From positions 62,001 to 126,000 of the forward strand of contig CAZQOQ010000015.1 of the NCBI GenBank assembly GCA_964595205.1: a stretch of 64,000 bases of DNA, in the 5' to 3' direction. Positions 25,484-34,470 of the stretch are shown one piece after another. The position numbers and the translations under genes were made by a program. The DNA is from JADKIH01 sp964595205. Its GTDB lineage: Bacteria > Bacteroidota > Bacteroidia > AKYH767-A > 2013-40CM-41-45. Within the stretch, counting starts at the first letter, position 1. Every line of letters begins with the position of its first letter. Under the pieces are notes generated by a model, which was given only the letters and a program-made list of their open reading frames with translations, ran no database searches and was not told where the DNA came from.

Positions 25484-27022
25484 TTAGAAAATTTCTTCGC
25501 GCGACTTTGGCCGCTTGTTGCCATGCCATGAAAAGCCTTTCAGTCTTAGTTCCGAGGCTGCAAGCTGGCGGATTGGATAGAGTGTTCCGTCAGGTTCATT
25601 CAGGAACGTGATCGATTTCACTTTGTTTTCTTCAACGTAAATAATGAGGTCGCTGCAATCTGCGCGGTTGACTGCAAAGTTTTTCTGGTTTTTATCCTTT
25701 GCATAATAGATGGTCTGGCCGTTTCCGTTAACATTTACCCTGTACAATTTATTATCCTGCAGGAAGCCCGTCATATCTTTGCCGCGTATCTGATTATATC
25801 GCGTTGAATCTGCTGCAGCCGTGCTCTCGCTGTCAGCAAGTGCTGTGATAAAAGAATTATTGACCAGGTATATGTGAGTGATTTCAGAATTGGCGGTCTG
25901 CATAGTAATCGAATCCGCTGTAAGCTGGTTGAGTCCGGACCAGAGTACAGGCAGATAATACATGCGTATCGTTGAATCTCTTCTGTCAAAAACAAGTGAA
26001 TCGCACACTCCCTGCAGGTCCTTCTTGAAGATTTTCACTTTATGAAATGCATAAAGATTTTTTTTCTTCTGTTCCTGTTTTTTCGAATCATCTTCATTGT
26101 TGCCAACGGCCATCAATGTATCGCCGTGCATGAAAAGGGAGTCGCCTCCATAGATTTGGGTCACCATTGCATGTCCTGTTACCCAGGATGAATCGGTCAG
26201 TTCATGATATTCTCCGTAGTCGCCCGTGATGATTACATCGTTAGTGGTGTCTTCTATTGCCACACTTCCATATACTTTTCCTATTCCTGAATTCCTGTCA
26301 TAATGAACGGAATCTCCTTTAAGTCTTTGTTCCTTTGTCTGGAGATAAGAATTTTTTTTAAAATTGGATTTCTGATTTATGGTATTGTATTCTCCATTCT
26401 CGCAATAAATTATATTATCCGAAGAGTGAATATAGGTAGGGCCCAGAAAGTAGGCTGTCCTGTTTGTTGTATTGTACCTGAGTGTATCGCAATTCATTGT
26501 ATACTTTGGGTTGACAAGCAGTACCTCATTTCTGAAAAACAGGTCGTGTGTATTGCTGTAGAAATAACCCAGCCTGCTGGTAAGAATATTTTCTCCGTCA
26601 ACAATATGGCCGCTGTCAGAGTAGGAGGCAATGTCTTTCGTCATGTCGTAATCGAGGCGCGAGGTGTTCAGTGTCATCTTACCGTCAGTCATTACCACAT
26701 CGTCGAAGACATTTGCAATCTTCGTATCGCCATTGTAAAGTAATCGTTTACCTGTTAGATTCAATGAATCGCCTTGTTTGATCCTGATGTTGTTAAATGC
26801 TTCCAGCCGGTTTTCGTTTCTGTACAGGTAGGCACTGTCGCAGTACATTGTAGCATCCTGATGACGAAAGATGACATGGCCGAGCAGTCGTGTTGCATTA
26901 GCATTAAGTGCCTGGTCAAATTCACTTACATCTGCATTCAGCAGTTCAATTTTTTCCGGCTTTTGGGCGCAGACATTAATGATAAATGCAATAAAAAGAA
27001 TGGAAAATATCCAGCGTAGCAT
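25484..27022 (-). CDS. OstA-like outer-membrane biogenesis protein
   Basis: A 512-residue exported protein with a signal peptide (LRWIFSILFIAFIINVCAQ) and many beta-jellyroll strands of the OstA/LptA type: ATRLLGHVIFRHQDATMYCDSA near the start and repeated D-S-A-Y/L-x-x-N segments. OstA-domain proteins bind lipopolysaccharide or mediate its transport between the membranes. I choose ATG 27022; the TTG reading from 27031 starts inside the TACTTTTG promoter element. It is divergent from priA across about 85 bp. Confidence 0.8.
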   Translation of the reverse strand: MLRWIFSILFIAFIINVCAQKPEKIELLNADVSEFDQALNANATRLLGHVIFRHQDATMYCDSAYLYRNENRLEAFNNIRIKQGDSLNLTGKRLLYNGDTKIANVFDDVVMTDGKMTLNTSRLDYDMTKDIASYSDSGHIVDGENILTSRLGYFYSNTHDLFFRNEVLLVNPKYTMNCDTLRYNTTNRTAYFLGPTYIHSSDNIIYCENGEYNTINQKSNFKKNSYLQTKEQRLKGDSVHYDRNSGIGKVYGSVAIEDTTNDVIITGDYGEYHELTDSSWVTGHAMVTQIYGGDSLFMHGDTLMAVGNNEDDSKKQEQKKKNLYAFHKVKIFKKDLQGVCDSLVFDRRDSTIRMYYLPVLWSGLNQLTADSITMQTANSEITHIYLVNNSFITALADSESTAAADSTRYNQIRGKDMTGFLQDNKLYRVNVNGNGQTIYYAKDKNQKNFAVNRADCSDLIIYVEENKVKSITFLNEPDGTLYPIRQLAASELRLKGFSWHGNKRPKSREEIF

Positions 27023-27028
27023 TGAATG

Positions 27029-27036
27029 CAAAAGTA
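27029..27036 (-). promoter_or_regulatory. Promoter -7 element of the OstA-like gene
   Basis: On the minus strand TACTTTTG matches TAnnTTTG, ending only 6 bp before the ATG, so the transcript probably starts at or next to the start codon. Confidence 0.55.
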
Positions 27037-27097
27037 CAAAGCTTTTTCAAACCATGATGATTTTTCAATAATCAACTAACGGGTTGTTTCTTTATTT

Positions 27098-27105
27098 TAA
27101 CTTTG
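27098..27105 (+). promoter_or_regulatory. Promoter -7 element of priA
   Basis: TAACTTTG lies 4 bp before the priA ATG at 27110. If used, transcription would begin very close to the start codon, giving a near-leaderless mRNA. A TTG upstream is too close for a -33 element. Confidence 0.5.
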
Positions 27106-27109
27106 CTTC

Positions 27110-29593
27110 ATGCCCGATTTTTTTGTCGATGTTTTACTGCCACTTCCTGTTTCACGGTTATATACATATAGCGTACCTGCGGTTTATATAAAGGAGATAG
27201 GAATTGGCAGGCGCGTGATCGTTCCATTCGGGAAGCATAAAATTTATTCGGCAATTATTAAGAAGATACATAATTTTTATCCTGAGACGGAAGGACTGAA
27301 AGAGATCCAGTCTGTTTTGGATGAACATGCGGTGGTAAACGAAAAGCAATTTTTATTGTGGGAGTGGATGGCGGGATATTACATGTGTACACAGGGAGAG
27401 GTAATGAATTCAGGTCTCCCGGCATCGCTAAAACTTCAGAGTGAGACGCGCATCATTGCCGTTGACGAAGCGGAAACCGGGAAGGTAAAGATGACGGAAA
27501 ATGAGGAGATTATTCTATCCGCACTCAGGGAAAAAAAGGAAATGTCGATCGAGGAGATATCGAAACTGCTAAACAGGAATTCGGTTCACCAGATTCTTAA
27601 AAAGGCCTTCGAGAAGAATCTCATCATAATCAGTGAGGAAATTCATCAGCGATACAAACCAAAAAAAGTTACTTTTCTCAGACTGGCAGAGGCATATCAA
27701 TCCGATTCTGCACTGGAGAATCTTTTTCTCGAACTCGAGCAGGAGGGAAGGAAAGCAAAACAGCTCGAATCTCTCATGATCTTCATGAAATACCTGTTTG
27801 ATGATCCTGAAAGAAAGTCAGTGAAAAAGTCGGTGGTCATCAATCACAACGATGTGTCAAGAAGTTCGATTCAATCTCTTATCACGAATGGAATCCTGGT
27901 GGAATATGATGTGATCGTGGAGAGAATACCGGTGACTGAAGACAGGCTGATAGCGCCGCAGAAGCTAAGCGCCTCCCAGCATGAAGCCTATGAAAAACTA
28001 AGGTCATCGATGGATGAACACGATGTTTCGCTTCTGCATGGTGTAACTTCGAGCGGAAAGACAGAATTATACATCCATCTGATTGAGAAGGTCATTCAGG
28101 AGGGACGGCAGGTATTGTATCTGCTTCCTGAAATTGCACTCACTACGCAATTGATCATACGGCTTAAGAAATATTTTGGCGAGAAGGTGGGAGTTTATCA
28201 CTCCCGGTATAGCAGCAATGAGCGAGTGGAAATATGGAATCACGTTTTGAATTTTAACCCGGTCGAGAACAACCGTTCTCAGATTGTACTGGGTGCACGT
28301 TCGGCACTGTTTCTTCCGTTCAGGGATCTTGGACTTGTCATCGTAGACGAAGAGCATGACCAAAGCTACAAGCAATCCGATCCCGCACCGAGATACCAGG
28401 GCAGGGATACATCAATCATGCTTGCTAAGATTCACAAAGCCAAAACAGTGCTTGGTTCAGCTACGCCATCAATGGAAAGTTATTACAATGCAATGGAGAG
28501 CAGGTATGGTTTGATTGAAATGAATGAACGACATGGCGGTGTGCAGATGCCTGAGATCCTTGTGGCCGATATGCGGGAAGCGAAGCGTAAAAAGCTCATG
28601 AAGTCAAACTTCACACCTGAACTCCTGGAAAGTGTAAAAAATGCTCTTGCAGAAAAGGAGCAGGTTATTTTATTCCAGAACCGTCGCGGATTTTCGAATT
28701 ATATCGAATGTCAGAATTGCAATCATATTCCGCATTGTAAAAATTGTTCGGTGACGCTTACTTACCATAAACACAGCAACATATTGAAGTGTCACTATTG
28801 CGGTTATATCGAGAATCTCCCTTCTTTATGCCCGAATTGCGGCGATTATAAACTGGAAATAAAGGGTTTCGGAACGGAACAGATCGAAGAGGACATATCG
28901 ATTTTTTTCCCGGATGCAAAAGTTGCACGAATGGATCTTGATTCAACGAGAACACGGACATCCTTTCAGAAAATAATTAGCGACTTTGAGGACAGGAAAA
29001 TTGATATTCTAGTCGGGACTCAGATGGTAACAAAAGGGCTCGACTTTGATAATGTGAGTACGGTAGGAATTATCAATGCAGACCAGCTTCTGAATTTCCC
29101 TGACTTTCGTTCGTTCGAGAGGAGTTTCCAGCTGATGGCCCAGGTGAGCGGGAGATCGGGACGGAAACTGAAGAGGGGGAAGGTCATAATTCAGACGCAG
29201 CAACCTGATCATTGGGTAATTCAGGAAGTCGTTCATAACAACTATAAAAAATTCTATGAGCGGGATTTATATGAACGGAAAAAATTCGGTTATCCGCCCC
29301 ATTCCCGGCTGATAGAACTAACTCTCAGGCATAAAGAAAATGAGGTGGTACAGGAAGCATCAGAAGTCTTTGCAGAGTTATTAAGAAAAAATCTCGGCAA
29401 CAGAATACTCGGACCCCATCTGCCGATCGTTTCCAAAATCAGAAACCTCTTCTACAGATCAATCCTTGTCAAGATTGAAAGGACTGCCTCGCCGAGGGAA
29501 ATAAAGACAAAGATCCGCGAAACATTGATTGAGTTTTACTCCAACCGTGAAAATTTATCGGTTCAGATTATTCCGGATGTCGATCCAAGTTAG
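27110..29593 (+). CDS. priA: Primosomal protein N', replication restart helicase
   Basis: An 827-residue PriA. The N-terminal fork-binding domain occupies about 1-270. Helicase motifs: Walker A HGVTSSGKTEL near residue 309, DEEH near 412, HSRYSSNER and the GSATPS segment. The zinc module contains eight Cys (CQNCNHIPHCKNC, then CHYCGYIENLPSLCPNC) near residues 533-580, and the RSGRKLKRGKVIIQTQQPDH helicase C-terminal part follows. PriA loads the replicative helicase at stalled forks. Length and all motifs are complete. Confidence 0.95.
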   Translation: MPDFFVDVLLPLPVSRLYTYSVPAVYIKEIGIGRRVIVPFGKHKIYSAIIKKIHNFYPETEGLKEIQSVLDEHAVVNEKQFLLWEWMAGYYMCTQGEVMNSGLPASLKLQSETRIIAVDEAETGKVKMTENEEIILSALREKKEMSIEEISKLLNRNSVHQILKKAFEKNLIIISEEIHQRYKPKKVTFLRLAEAYQSDSALENLFLELEQEGRKAKQLESLMIFMKYLFDDPERKSVKKSVVINHNDVSRSSIQSLITNGILVEYDVIVERIPVTEDRLIAPQKLSASQHEAYEKLRSSMDEHDVSLLHGVTSSGKTELYIHLIEKVIQEGRQVLYLLPEIALTTQLIIRLKKYFGEKVGVYHSRYSSNERVEIWNHVLNFNPVENNRSQIVLGARSALFLPFRDLGLVIVDEEHDQSYKQSDPAPRYQGRDTSIMLAKIHKAKTVLGSATPSMESYYNAMESRYGLIEMNERHGGVQMPEILVADMREAKRKKLMKSNFTPELLESVKNALAEKEQVILFQNRRGFSNYIECQNCNHIPHCKNCSVTLTYHKHSNILKCHYCGYIENLPSLCPNCGDYKLEIKGFGTEQIEEDISIFFPDAKVARMDLDSTRTRTSFQKIISDFEDRKIDILVGTQMVTKGLDFDNVSTVGIINADQLLNFPDFRSFERSFQLMAQVSGRSGRKLKRGKVIIQTQQPDHWVIQEVVHNNYKKFYERDLYERKKFGYPPHSRLIELTLRHKENEVVQEASEVFAELLRKNLGNRILGPHLPIVSKIRNLFYRSILVKIERTASPREIKTKIRETLIEFYSNRENLSVQIIPDVDPS

Positions 29594-29841
29594 ATGTTAT
29601 CTTGTTAATTTCTCACTTCATGAAGTATTTTTAATTTGCTGTAAACAAAAATTTTATAGAATATAAGTGAATGAATAAGTCACTCGTTTTTTACTTTATT
29701 TTTTCCCCATTTGCTGAATATTATGTTAAGCAGCGACCGTTGATTATTGAGGAAATTCCTGTTTTGTAGAATATTATGTTAAGTGACATGTGTAATATCA
29801 CTCGCTGTTTTTTTTGACAGCCAGGCACAATAAAATGGAAC
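29594..29841. other. Convergent intergenic region with short direct repeats
   Basis: 248 bp between convergent priA and an esterase gene, with no gene. GAATATTATGTTAAG occurs twice, at 29716-29730 and 29769-29783. No clear terminator hairpin was found. Confidence 0.5.
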
Positions 29842-30951
29842 TTATAATTTAACGAACCTGAAGTTTTCTGTCTTTCCGTTCTGAACAATCTTTAAAAAAT
29901 AAATACCCGGAGAAAGAGAAAGATTCATTTCTATTTTTTCGGTATGGTGCATGGTTGATTTAATGAATCGTCCATCCGAAGAAAAAATACTCAGTAAAGA
30001 GGGTGAAGGATTTTTCAATTGAAGATGGAGAGTAGAAGTGACGGGGTTTGAAGAAAAGTTGCTGATGATGGAATTTTCATTTTCGTTGATTCCAATATTC
30101 AGTGCATGACGATTGAAAAATTCCCAGATGATGCTGCTTGCAACGATGTCCTGGTTGGTGGTTCCAATGATGAAAGGCACTCCCGGCCAGGTATGGCCAC
30201 CGTTTAAAATCCTGTAGTGTACAACTTCCACACCGCCGTCGCAGTTATGCCAGCTGATTCTTTCTGCCCTGCTGTTATCGCTTGTCGACACATCAGGCAT
30301 GAGAAAAGTGTCCGGCATCATTGAACAATAATTTAGACCTGTCCAGAGGTCTACGAGATCGGCAGCGGATACGGTTCCGGAGGTGCCGAAATAATTCACT
30401 ATCGGGTCCGCATCTCCATGAATGTAAAGAACAGGAATGCGACGTGACGGGGAACAGCTGTTCTGTACAATGGGAACATTTGTGCCTGCGACAGGGGCAA
30501 TTGCCGCGATGCGATTCGACAACGTACAACCGAGAAGGTTGCTCAGGAAGCCGCCATTGGAAAGTCCTGTTGAATATACACGGTTGAGATCAATATTATA
30601 CTGGTTGTAGAGTACGGTAATCAGCGTATCGACAAATTGAATGTCGGGAGAATTGGCGTTTACGATATTCCAGGCATTGTTTAAACCATTTGGGTAGCAA
30701 AGTATGAAATGCCCGGTATCGGCAACATTATCGAAACCTGTATAGGCCTCCTGCTCGAGCGCATTGGAGCCATAGCCATGAAAATTTAAGACCAGCGGCA
30801 GGTGCGATGATGCATTGAAACCAGAAGGAAGAAAGAGCCTGTAATTTCTCCATGCGCCATTGTGCATGATGCTGTCTGTAATTGTTGTTTGAGCTTGGGA
30901 ATAATAAAAAGATATCAAAATAAAAACGACGAGGTTGAATTGCTTTTTCAT
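29842..30951 (-). CDS. PHB depolymerase-like secreted esterase with T9SS domain
   Basis: A 369-residue secreted alpha/beta-hydrolase of the LpqC/poly(3-hydroxybutyrate) depolymerase type. A signal peptide (FILISFYYSQA) is followed by HGYGSNALEQE and CYPNGLNNAWN, then the nucleophile elbow GLSNGGF near residue 132. The catalytic Asp is likely in HGDADP and the His in GGHTWPG. The C-terminal about 80 residues form a type A sorting domain ending SPGIYFLKIVQ. It probably cleaves feruloyl, acetyl or polyester bonds outside the cell; the substrate is not readable from sequence. Confidence 0.85.
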   Translation of the reverse strand: MKKQFNLVVFILISFYYSQAQTTITDSIMHNGAWRNYRLFLPSGFNASSHLPLVLNFHGYGSNALEQEAYTGFDNVADTGHFILCYPNGLNNAWNIVNANSPDIQFVDTLITVLYNQYNIDLNRVYSTGLSNGGFLSNLLGCTLSNRIAAIAPVAGTNVPIVQNSCSPSRRIPVLYIHGDADPIVNYFGTSGTVSAADLVDLWTGLNYCSMMPDTFLMPDVSTSDNSRAERISWHNCDGGVEVVHYRILNGGHTWPGVPFIIGTTNQDIVASSIIWEFFNRHALNIGINENENSIISNFSSNPVTSTLHLQLKNPSPSLLSIFSSDGRFIKSTMHHTEKIEMNLSLSPGIYFLKIVQNGKTENFRFVKL

Positions 30952-31050
30952 ATAATTACTTGTATCGATCTGATTTTATTTACAAGATACAAAAAAGTTG
31001 CAAGGAGCATTCATGGATGACTGCTGTTTAACAGGCGAGTTTGTATTCTC

Positions 31051-31088
31051 GCAGAACCCGCAGAATCAGACGGCAGAATAGCGCAGAA
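31051..31088. repeat. Four GCAGAA hexamers
   Basis: GCAGAA occurs at 31051-31056, 31060-31065, 31073-31078 and 31083-31088, with irregular spacing of 9, 13 and 10 bp. They lie between the esterase and a regulator gene. Confidence 0.45.
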
Positions 31089-31121
31089 ATCATATAAAAC
31101 GATAATTTAATATGCATCTAT

Positions 31122-32120
31122 TTACGTAAGCATTTTCTTCCCGGAGATAATCTTATCCTTCAGAAGATGAAAATACCTGTGTCTTTCTTTTTCGCTAACC
31201 GAACTGATGAGAGAAGATTTTCTCATCGTATTTTCGAAGGTCATTTTGGTATTTTCACAAAAACGTTTGTCGTGCGTGATCATGTAATTTAAAACTCCGT
31301 GATTCAGGTACACCGACTTTTCATCGTTTGTCTCGATGAAAATGGTATTGTGACCCTGGAAGACTTCGTTGAAATAAAGCTGAAAATTATTTTTCTCATC
31401 GGGAGGAGATTGCCCGATCAGAAATTTCCCGCCTGCTTCGGCTTCTTTTTCTATGTGGCAGATCAGAGCAAATAATTCATCATAGAGTCTTATGACTGTG
31501 TCCTGTGACTTAAACACACCTGAGTCCCTGTAAAACTCTATCTGCCTGATCGTACTGTTAACGGTATCTTCTCCCCATATTTCCACAGACGGAATCTGGT
31601 TGTAGGTCTTGATTATTTCTATTCCGGTCGTCGAAAGTGTTTCCTTCAGTTGACAGTCTTCATAAAACATGTTTTTAAAATCAGGATAGGCCAGGATTGT
31701 CTTCATCCAGAAAAAATATTTGAAGGATGCCAATTCAGGAAATTGAAAATGATGGAAGGGAGGAATGTCCTTGGCTTCATAGTACATTGTATTCTTCGAT
31801 GACTTTAAAATTTGAAGGAGTTGAAAATGCATGTCTGAAAGATATTTTTCGAAATCAAAATTCTGTGCATCTACCCAGTTGCCATAAAAGACCGTGCTGT
31901 TCGATTCCAGGCTGAGAATATGGTCGAGGGAAATACGGTAATTCTGACAAAGTTTTTTTATTTCTTCAAAGGAAATGGGTTTTTCACCACGAATACGCCT
32001 GTAAGAACTGTCGGTGCTGATCTCAAGCAGGTCTGCAATTTCTTCAGCGAATGAAACATGGTCAGGCAGCCGGCTTTTTATGTGTTGAAAAAAGAGTTTT
32101 TGCAGTTCAATCGATTCCAT
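31122..32120 (-). CDS. HTH-type transcriptional regulator
   Basis: A 332-residue soluble protein. The N-terminal about 75 residues form a helix-turn-helix of XRE-like type (SFAEEIADLLEISTDSSYRR, then SFEEIKKLCQNYRISLDHIL). The remainder is a helical, aromatic-rich sensor domain without recognised family, of a kind found in Bacteroidota regulators. It is not near an obvious target operon. ATG 32120 is the only good start; no autoregulatory operator was seen. Confidence 0.7.
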   Translation of the reverse strand: MESIELQKLFFQHIKSRLPDHVSFAEEIADLLEISTDSSYRRIRGEKPISFEEIKKLCQNYRISLDHILSLESNSTVFYGNWVDAQNFDFEKYLSDMHFQLLQILKSSKNTMYYEAKDIPPFHHFQFPELASFKYFFWMKTILAYPDFKNMFYEDCQLKETLSTTGIEIIKTYNQIPSVEIWGEDTVNSTIRQIEFYRDSGVFKSQDTVIRLYDELFALICHIEKEAEAGGKFLIGQSPPDEKNNFQLYFNEVFQGHNTIFIETNDEKSVYLNHGVLNYMITHDKRFCENTKMTFENTMRKSSLISSVSEKERHRYFHLLKDKIISGKKMLT

Positions 32121-32351
32121 AAGCCTAAAGATTAATTTTTCAAGTAAATATTAATAATTGAAAAAGAATTATAATTAATTATTACTGATTTGAATGAGTT
32201 ATTTATATAAAAACGGATAATCTGACTTTGAATGGTGAATATAGAGGATTACTGCAATTTCTGCAATTATTCTGATTAATGAAGCATTTTTTAATTAGGC
32301 TGCGGGACTGTGATGAAAGATCTTTAATCCTGAATTATAAAAACATGCATC

Positions 32352-33269
32352 ATGAAAAAGATTTCAGAACTCAGCACAATCCTTCTTATCAGTCAGTTGT
32401 TTTTATTGGAAGGATGTTTATGGCCAACCAATTGGTCTGGTTCAGGTGGTGGTTACGGTTCACAGACGTACATTGATCAGAAGCAGATTTACAAACAAAG
32501 CATTTATGCCGATGAGATGCCGTTTAAAATGCGGGACGGAATAACACAGGCCCCTTTAATGTCGCAGAAGGGTCAGGTTAATACGAATTTCGATTTTATT
32601 CACGGAACAGGAATTGGCATAGCGTGCGCAATTTCAGATCACTGGTATATACAAGGCGGTATCAGTTTATTAAATACTGATAAGTCAACTGAAGAACATT
32701 CTTCTGTCCCGGCTAAAACTGTATATTATTATTCGAATGGCAGTGTTGATACCGTGAATACCATTGCCGGAGTATACTATAACTTCAAGTCAGAGTTAAA
32801 TGTCAACTCTTTCTATGCGACAATCGGACGATACCTCACATTTAATCAGAATGGCCGGTTTGAATATTGCGCAGGATTTTCCCATGGATCAGCTAAGAAT
32901 AATTATACATTTGACTTTGAAAAATACAATGATTATTCATTTATCGAGAACAGGAAGTTTAATAATTATTTTCTGCAGACTGATTTTGGTTATGTGACCA
33001 AATCAACGGAAGGAGCTTTGATTCTTAAGGCTTCATGTTATGATTTCTATGACAGGAGTTTTAAAAATGATTTACCGGTCGCGACGAATGAGCTAAAAAA
33101 TGCCGAATTTGTTCTTGAGCCAGCAATAAAATTTGGTTGTGGAGGCAGGTTTAGATTATATTTCCAGTATGGCTGGAATATTCCTCTGGGAAATCACGAA
33201 CCGAATTATTATGGGTCGAATGTTCAGGCAGGTATTACGATCAGACTTCATGACAAACTATGGAATTAA
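32352..33269 (+). CDS. Lipoprotein, probable outer-membrane beta-barrel
   Basis: A 305-residue protein with a lipoprotein signal ending LLEGC (lipobox Cys22). The mature part has many amphipathic beta-strands (GIGIACAISDHWYIQGGISLL, then FRLYFQYGWNIPLG) and ends in an aromatic strand (GITIRLHDKLWN), typical of small outer-membrane barrels. Function unknown. The next gene, 23 bp on, encodes a glycine-zipper protein on the same strand, so the two may form a surface-linked unit. Confidence 0.7.
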   Translation: MKKISELSTILLISQLFLLEGCLWPTNWSGSGGGYGSQTYIDQKQIYKQSIYADEMPFKMRDGITQAPLMSQKGQVNTNFDFIHGTGIGIACAISDHWYIQGGISLLNTDKSTEEHSSVPAKTVYYYSNGSVDTVNTIAGVYYNFKSELNVNSFYATIGRYLTFNQNGRFEYCAGFSHGSAKNNYTFDFEKYNDYSFIENRKFNNYFLQTDFGYVTKSTEGALILKASCYDFYDRSFKNDLPVATNELKNAEFVLEPAIKFGCGGRFRLYFQYGWNIPLGNHEPNYYGSNVQAGITIRLHDKLWN

Positions 33270-33292
33270 GTGAACTCTTAAATTTTATCTAA

Positions 33293-33862
33293 ATGAAAAA
33301 TATGATTCTTTTATTTCTATTGATTCCCTGCACATTTGTTTATTCGCAGGAAGATCTTCTTGGCACTAAATTTAACCGGTGCAAGGTTTATGTGAGTGGA
33401 GAAAAATATCCGATTACGGGTAAGTTGTTTTTAACCGGAGATTCTTCAATCACCATTATCCCTGATGTGAATGATGACGGTAAGCTGATGATTAGTGATA
33501 CCGTAAATAAACTGGTAGTGCCTGTAAGCAGGATTATGACCCTCAAATTGCATAGGAGGGGTGGTGCAGGACAGGGCATAGTAGTCGGGGGATCAATCGG
33601 ACTTTTCGTTGGTGGCATATTAGGATATGCAGATGGCGATGATCCGCCCGGTTGGTTTTCCATGACGGCCGGAGAGAAAGCGGCCACCGGAGCGGTACTC
33701 GGTTTTATTCCCGGTGCATTGATAGGCCTGGCCGCTTCACCGGACTATGATAAATTTTATATGAACGGTCGACTGGACTATTATATTAACACCAGGAAAG
33801 CGATAGATGCACATAGCATCAGACGCAATAAAGTTTCAGACGCGAAATCGACCGGATATTAA
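33293..33862 (+). CDS. Exported glycine-zipper protein
   Basis: A 189-residue exported protein with a signal peptide (ILLFLLIPCTFVYSQ), a beta-rich middle and a Gly-rich hydrophobic region at about residues 90-150: GQGIVVGGSIGLFVGGILGY and GAVLGFIPGALIGLA. This glycine-zipper pattern suggests tight helix packing in a membrane. A short polar tail follows. It is encoded downstream of the barrel lipoprotein and only 6 bp before the convergent PAP2 gene. Function unknown. Confidence 0.65.
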   Translation: MKNMILLFLLIPCTFVYSQEDLLGTKFNRCKVYVSGEKYPITGKLFLTGDSSITIIPDVNDDGKLMISDTVNKLVVPVSRIMTLKLHRRGGAGQGIVVGGSIGLFVGGILGYADGDDPPGWFSMTAGEKAATGAVLGFIPGALIGLAASPDYDKFYMNGRLDYYINTRKAIDAHSIRRNKVSDAKSTGY

Positions 33863-33868
33863 AAATCG

Positions 33869-34459
33869 TCACTTGTGATTTTCATTTATCACATTTCCAA
33901 AATGAAATGAAAGAAGAGAGACACCTATTCCTGTTATGATTCCTGCAAGCAGATCCGTCGGGTAATGAACTCCCAGGTACATCCTTGAATAGCTAACAGC
34001 AGCAGCGTAAGTATACGATGGAATGATCACATACCATTTAGGAAAGGACAGACTCAGTGAGGTTGCCAAAGCAAAGGCTGTGGATGTATGCCCGGATGGA
34101 AATGAATAACTGCTTACATTATCTTTCCGGTAAATTAACTCCGGATACGTTTCAAATGGTCGTTTTCTTTTGACAGTTAATTTCAGACCATTGGTAAGCA
34201 ATGTCGAAAGTACAAGTGAGGCACCCGTCTGATAGGACTTAAGTTTCAGGTCATCGTCATGATTGGCAAGTCCTGTAATAAACATTGAAACCGGCGCTGC
34301 AATGCTCAAAGGAGCAGTCGTGTTGGTAAGGAATTCCCAGTTTTTATCTGCCGGCTGGCTGGGTGGTCCATTGATTTTATTCAACAGTTCGATGTCGAAG
34401 TTCTGTGCACAGGAGGAAATGGAAATGAATAGTAACAGTATGCAAGAAGATATCTTCAC
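33869..34459 (-). CDS. PAP2 superfamily phosphatase
   Basis: A 196-residue exported or membrane PAP2 acid phosphatase/lipid phosphatase. The three conserved motifs are KRKRPFETYP, SFPSGHTS and SRMYLGVHYPTDLLAG. A GTG start (34459) with an N-terminal signal (ILLLFISISSCAQ) is followed by helical membrane segments. It removes phosphate from lipids such as undecaprenyl pyrophosphate or phosphatidates; the exact substrate is unknown. It is encoded upstream of nothing obvious and convergent with the glycine-zipper gene. Confidence 0.88.
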   Translation of the reverse strand: MKISSCILLLFISISSCAQNFDIELLNKINGPPSQPADKNWEFLTNTTAPLSIAAPVSMFITGLANHDDDLKLKSYQTGASLVLSTLLTNGLKLTVKRKRPFETYPELIYRKDNVSSYSFPSGHTSTAFALATSLSLSFPKWYVIIPSYTYAAAVSYSRMYLGVHYPTDLLAGIITGIGVSLLSFHFGNVINENHK

Positions 34460-34470
34460 AATTCTTTAAA

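Noticed and set aside
26303..26743. A 146-residue antisense reading frame inside the OstA-like gene
   Set aside because: It overlaps a conserved gene completely and has no family signature or promoter.
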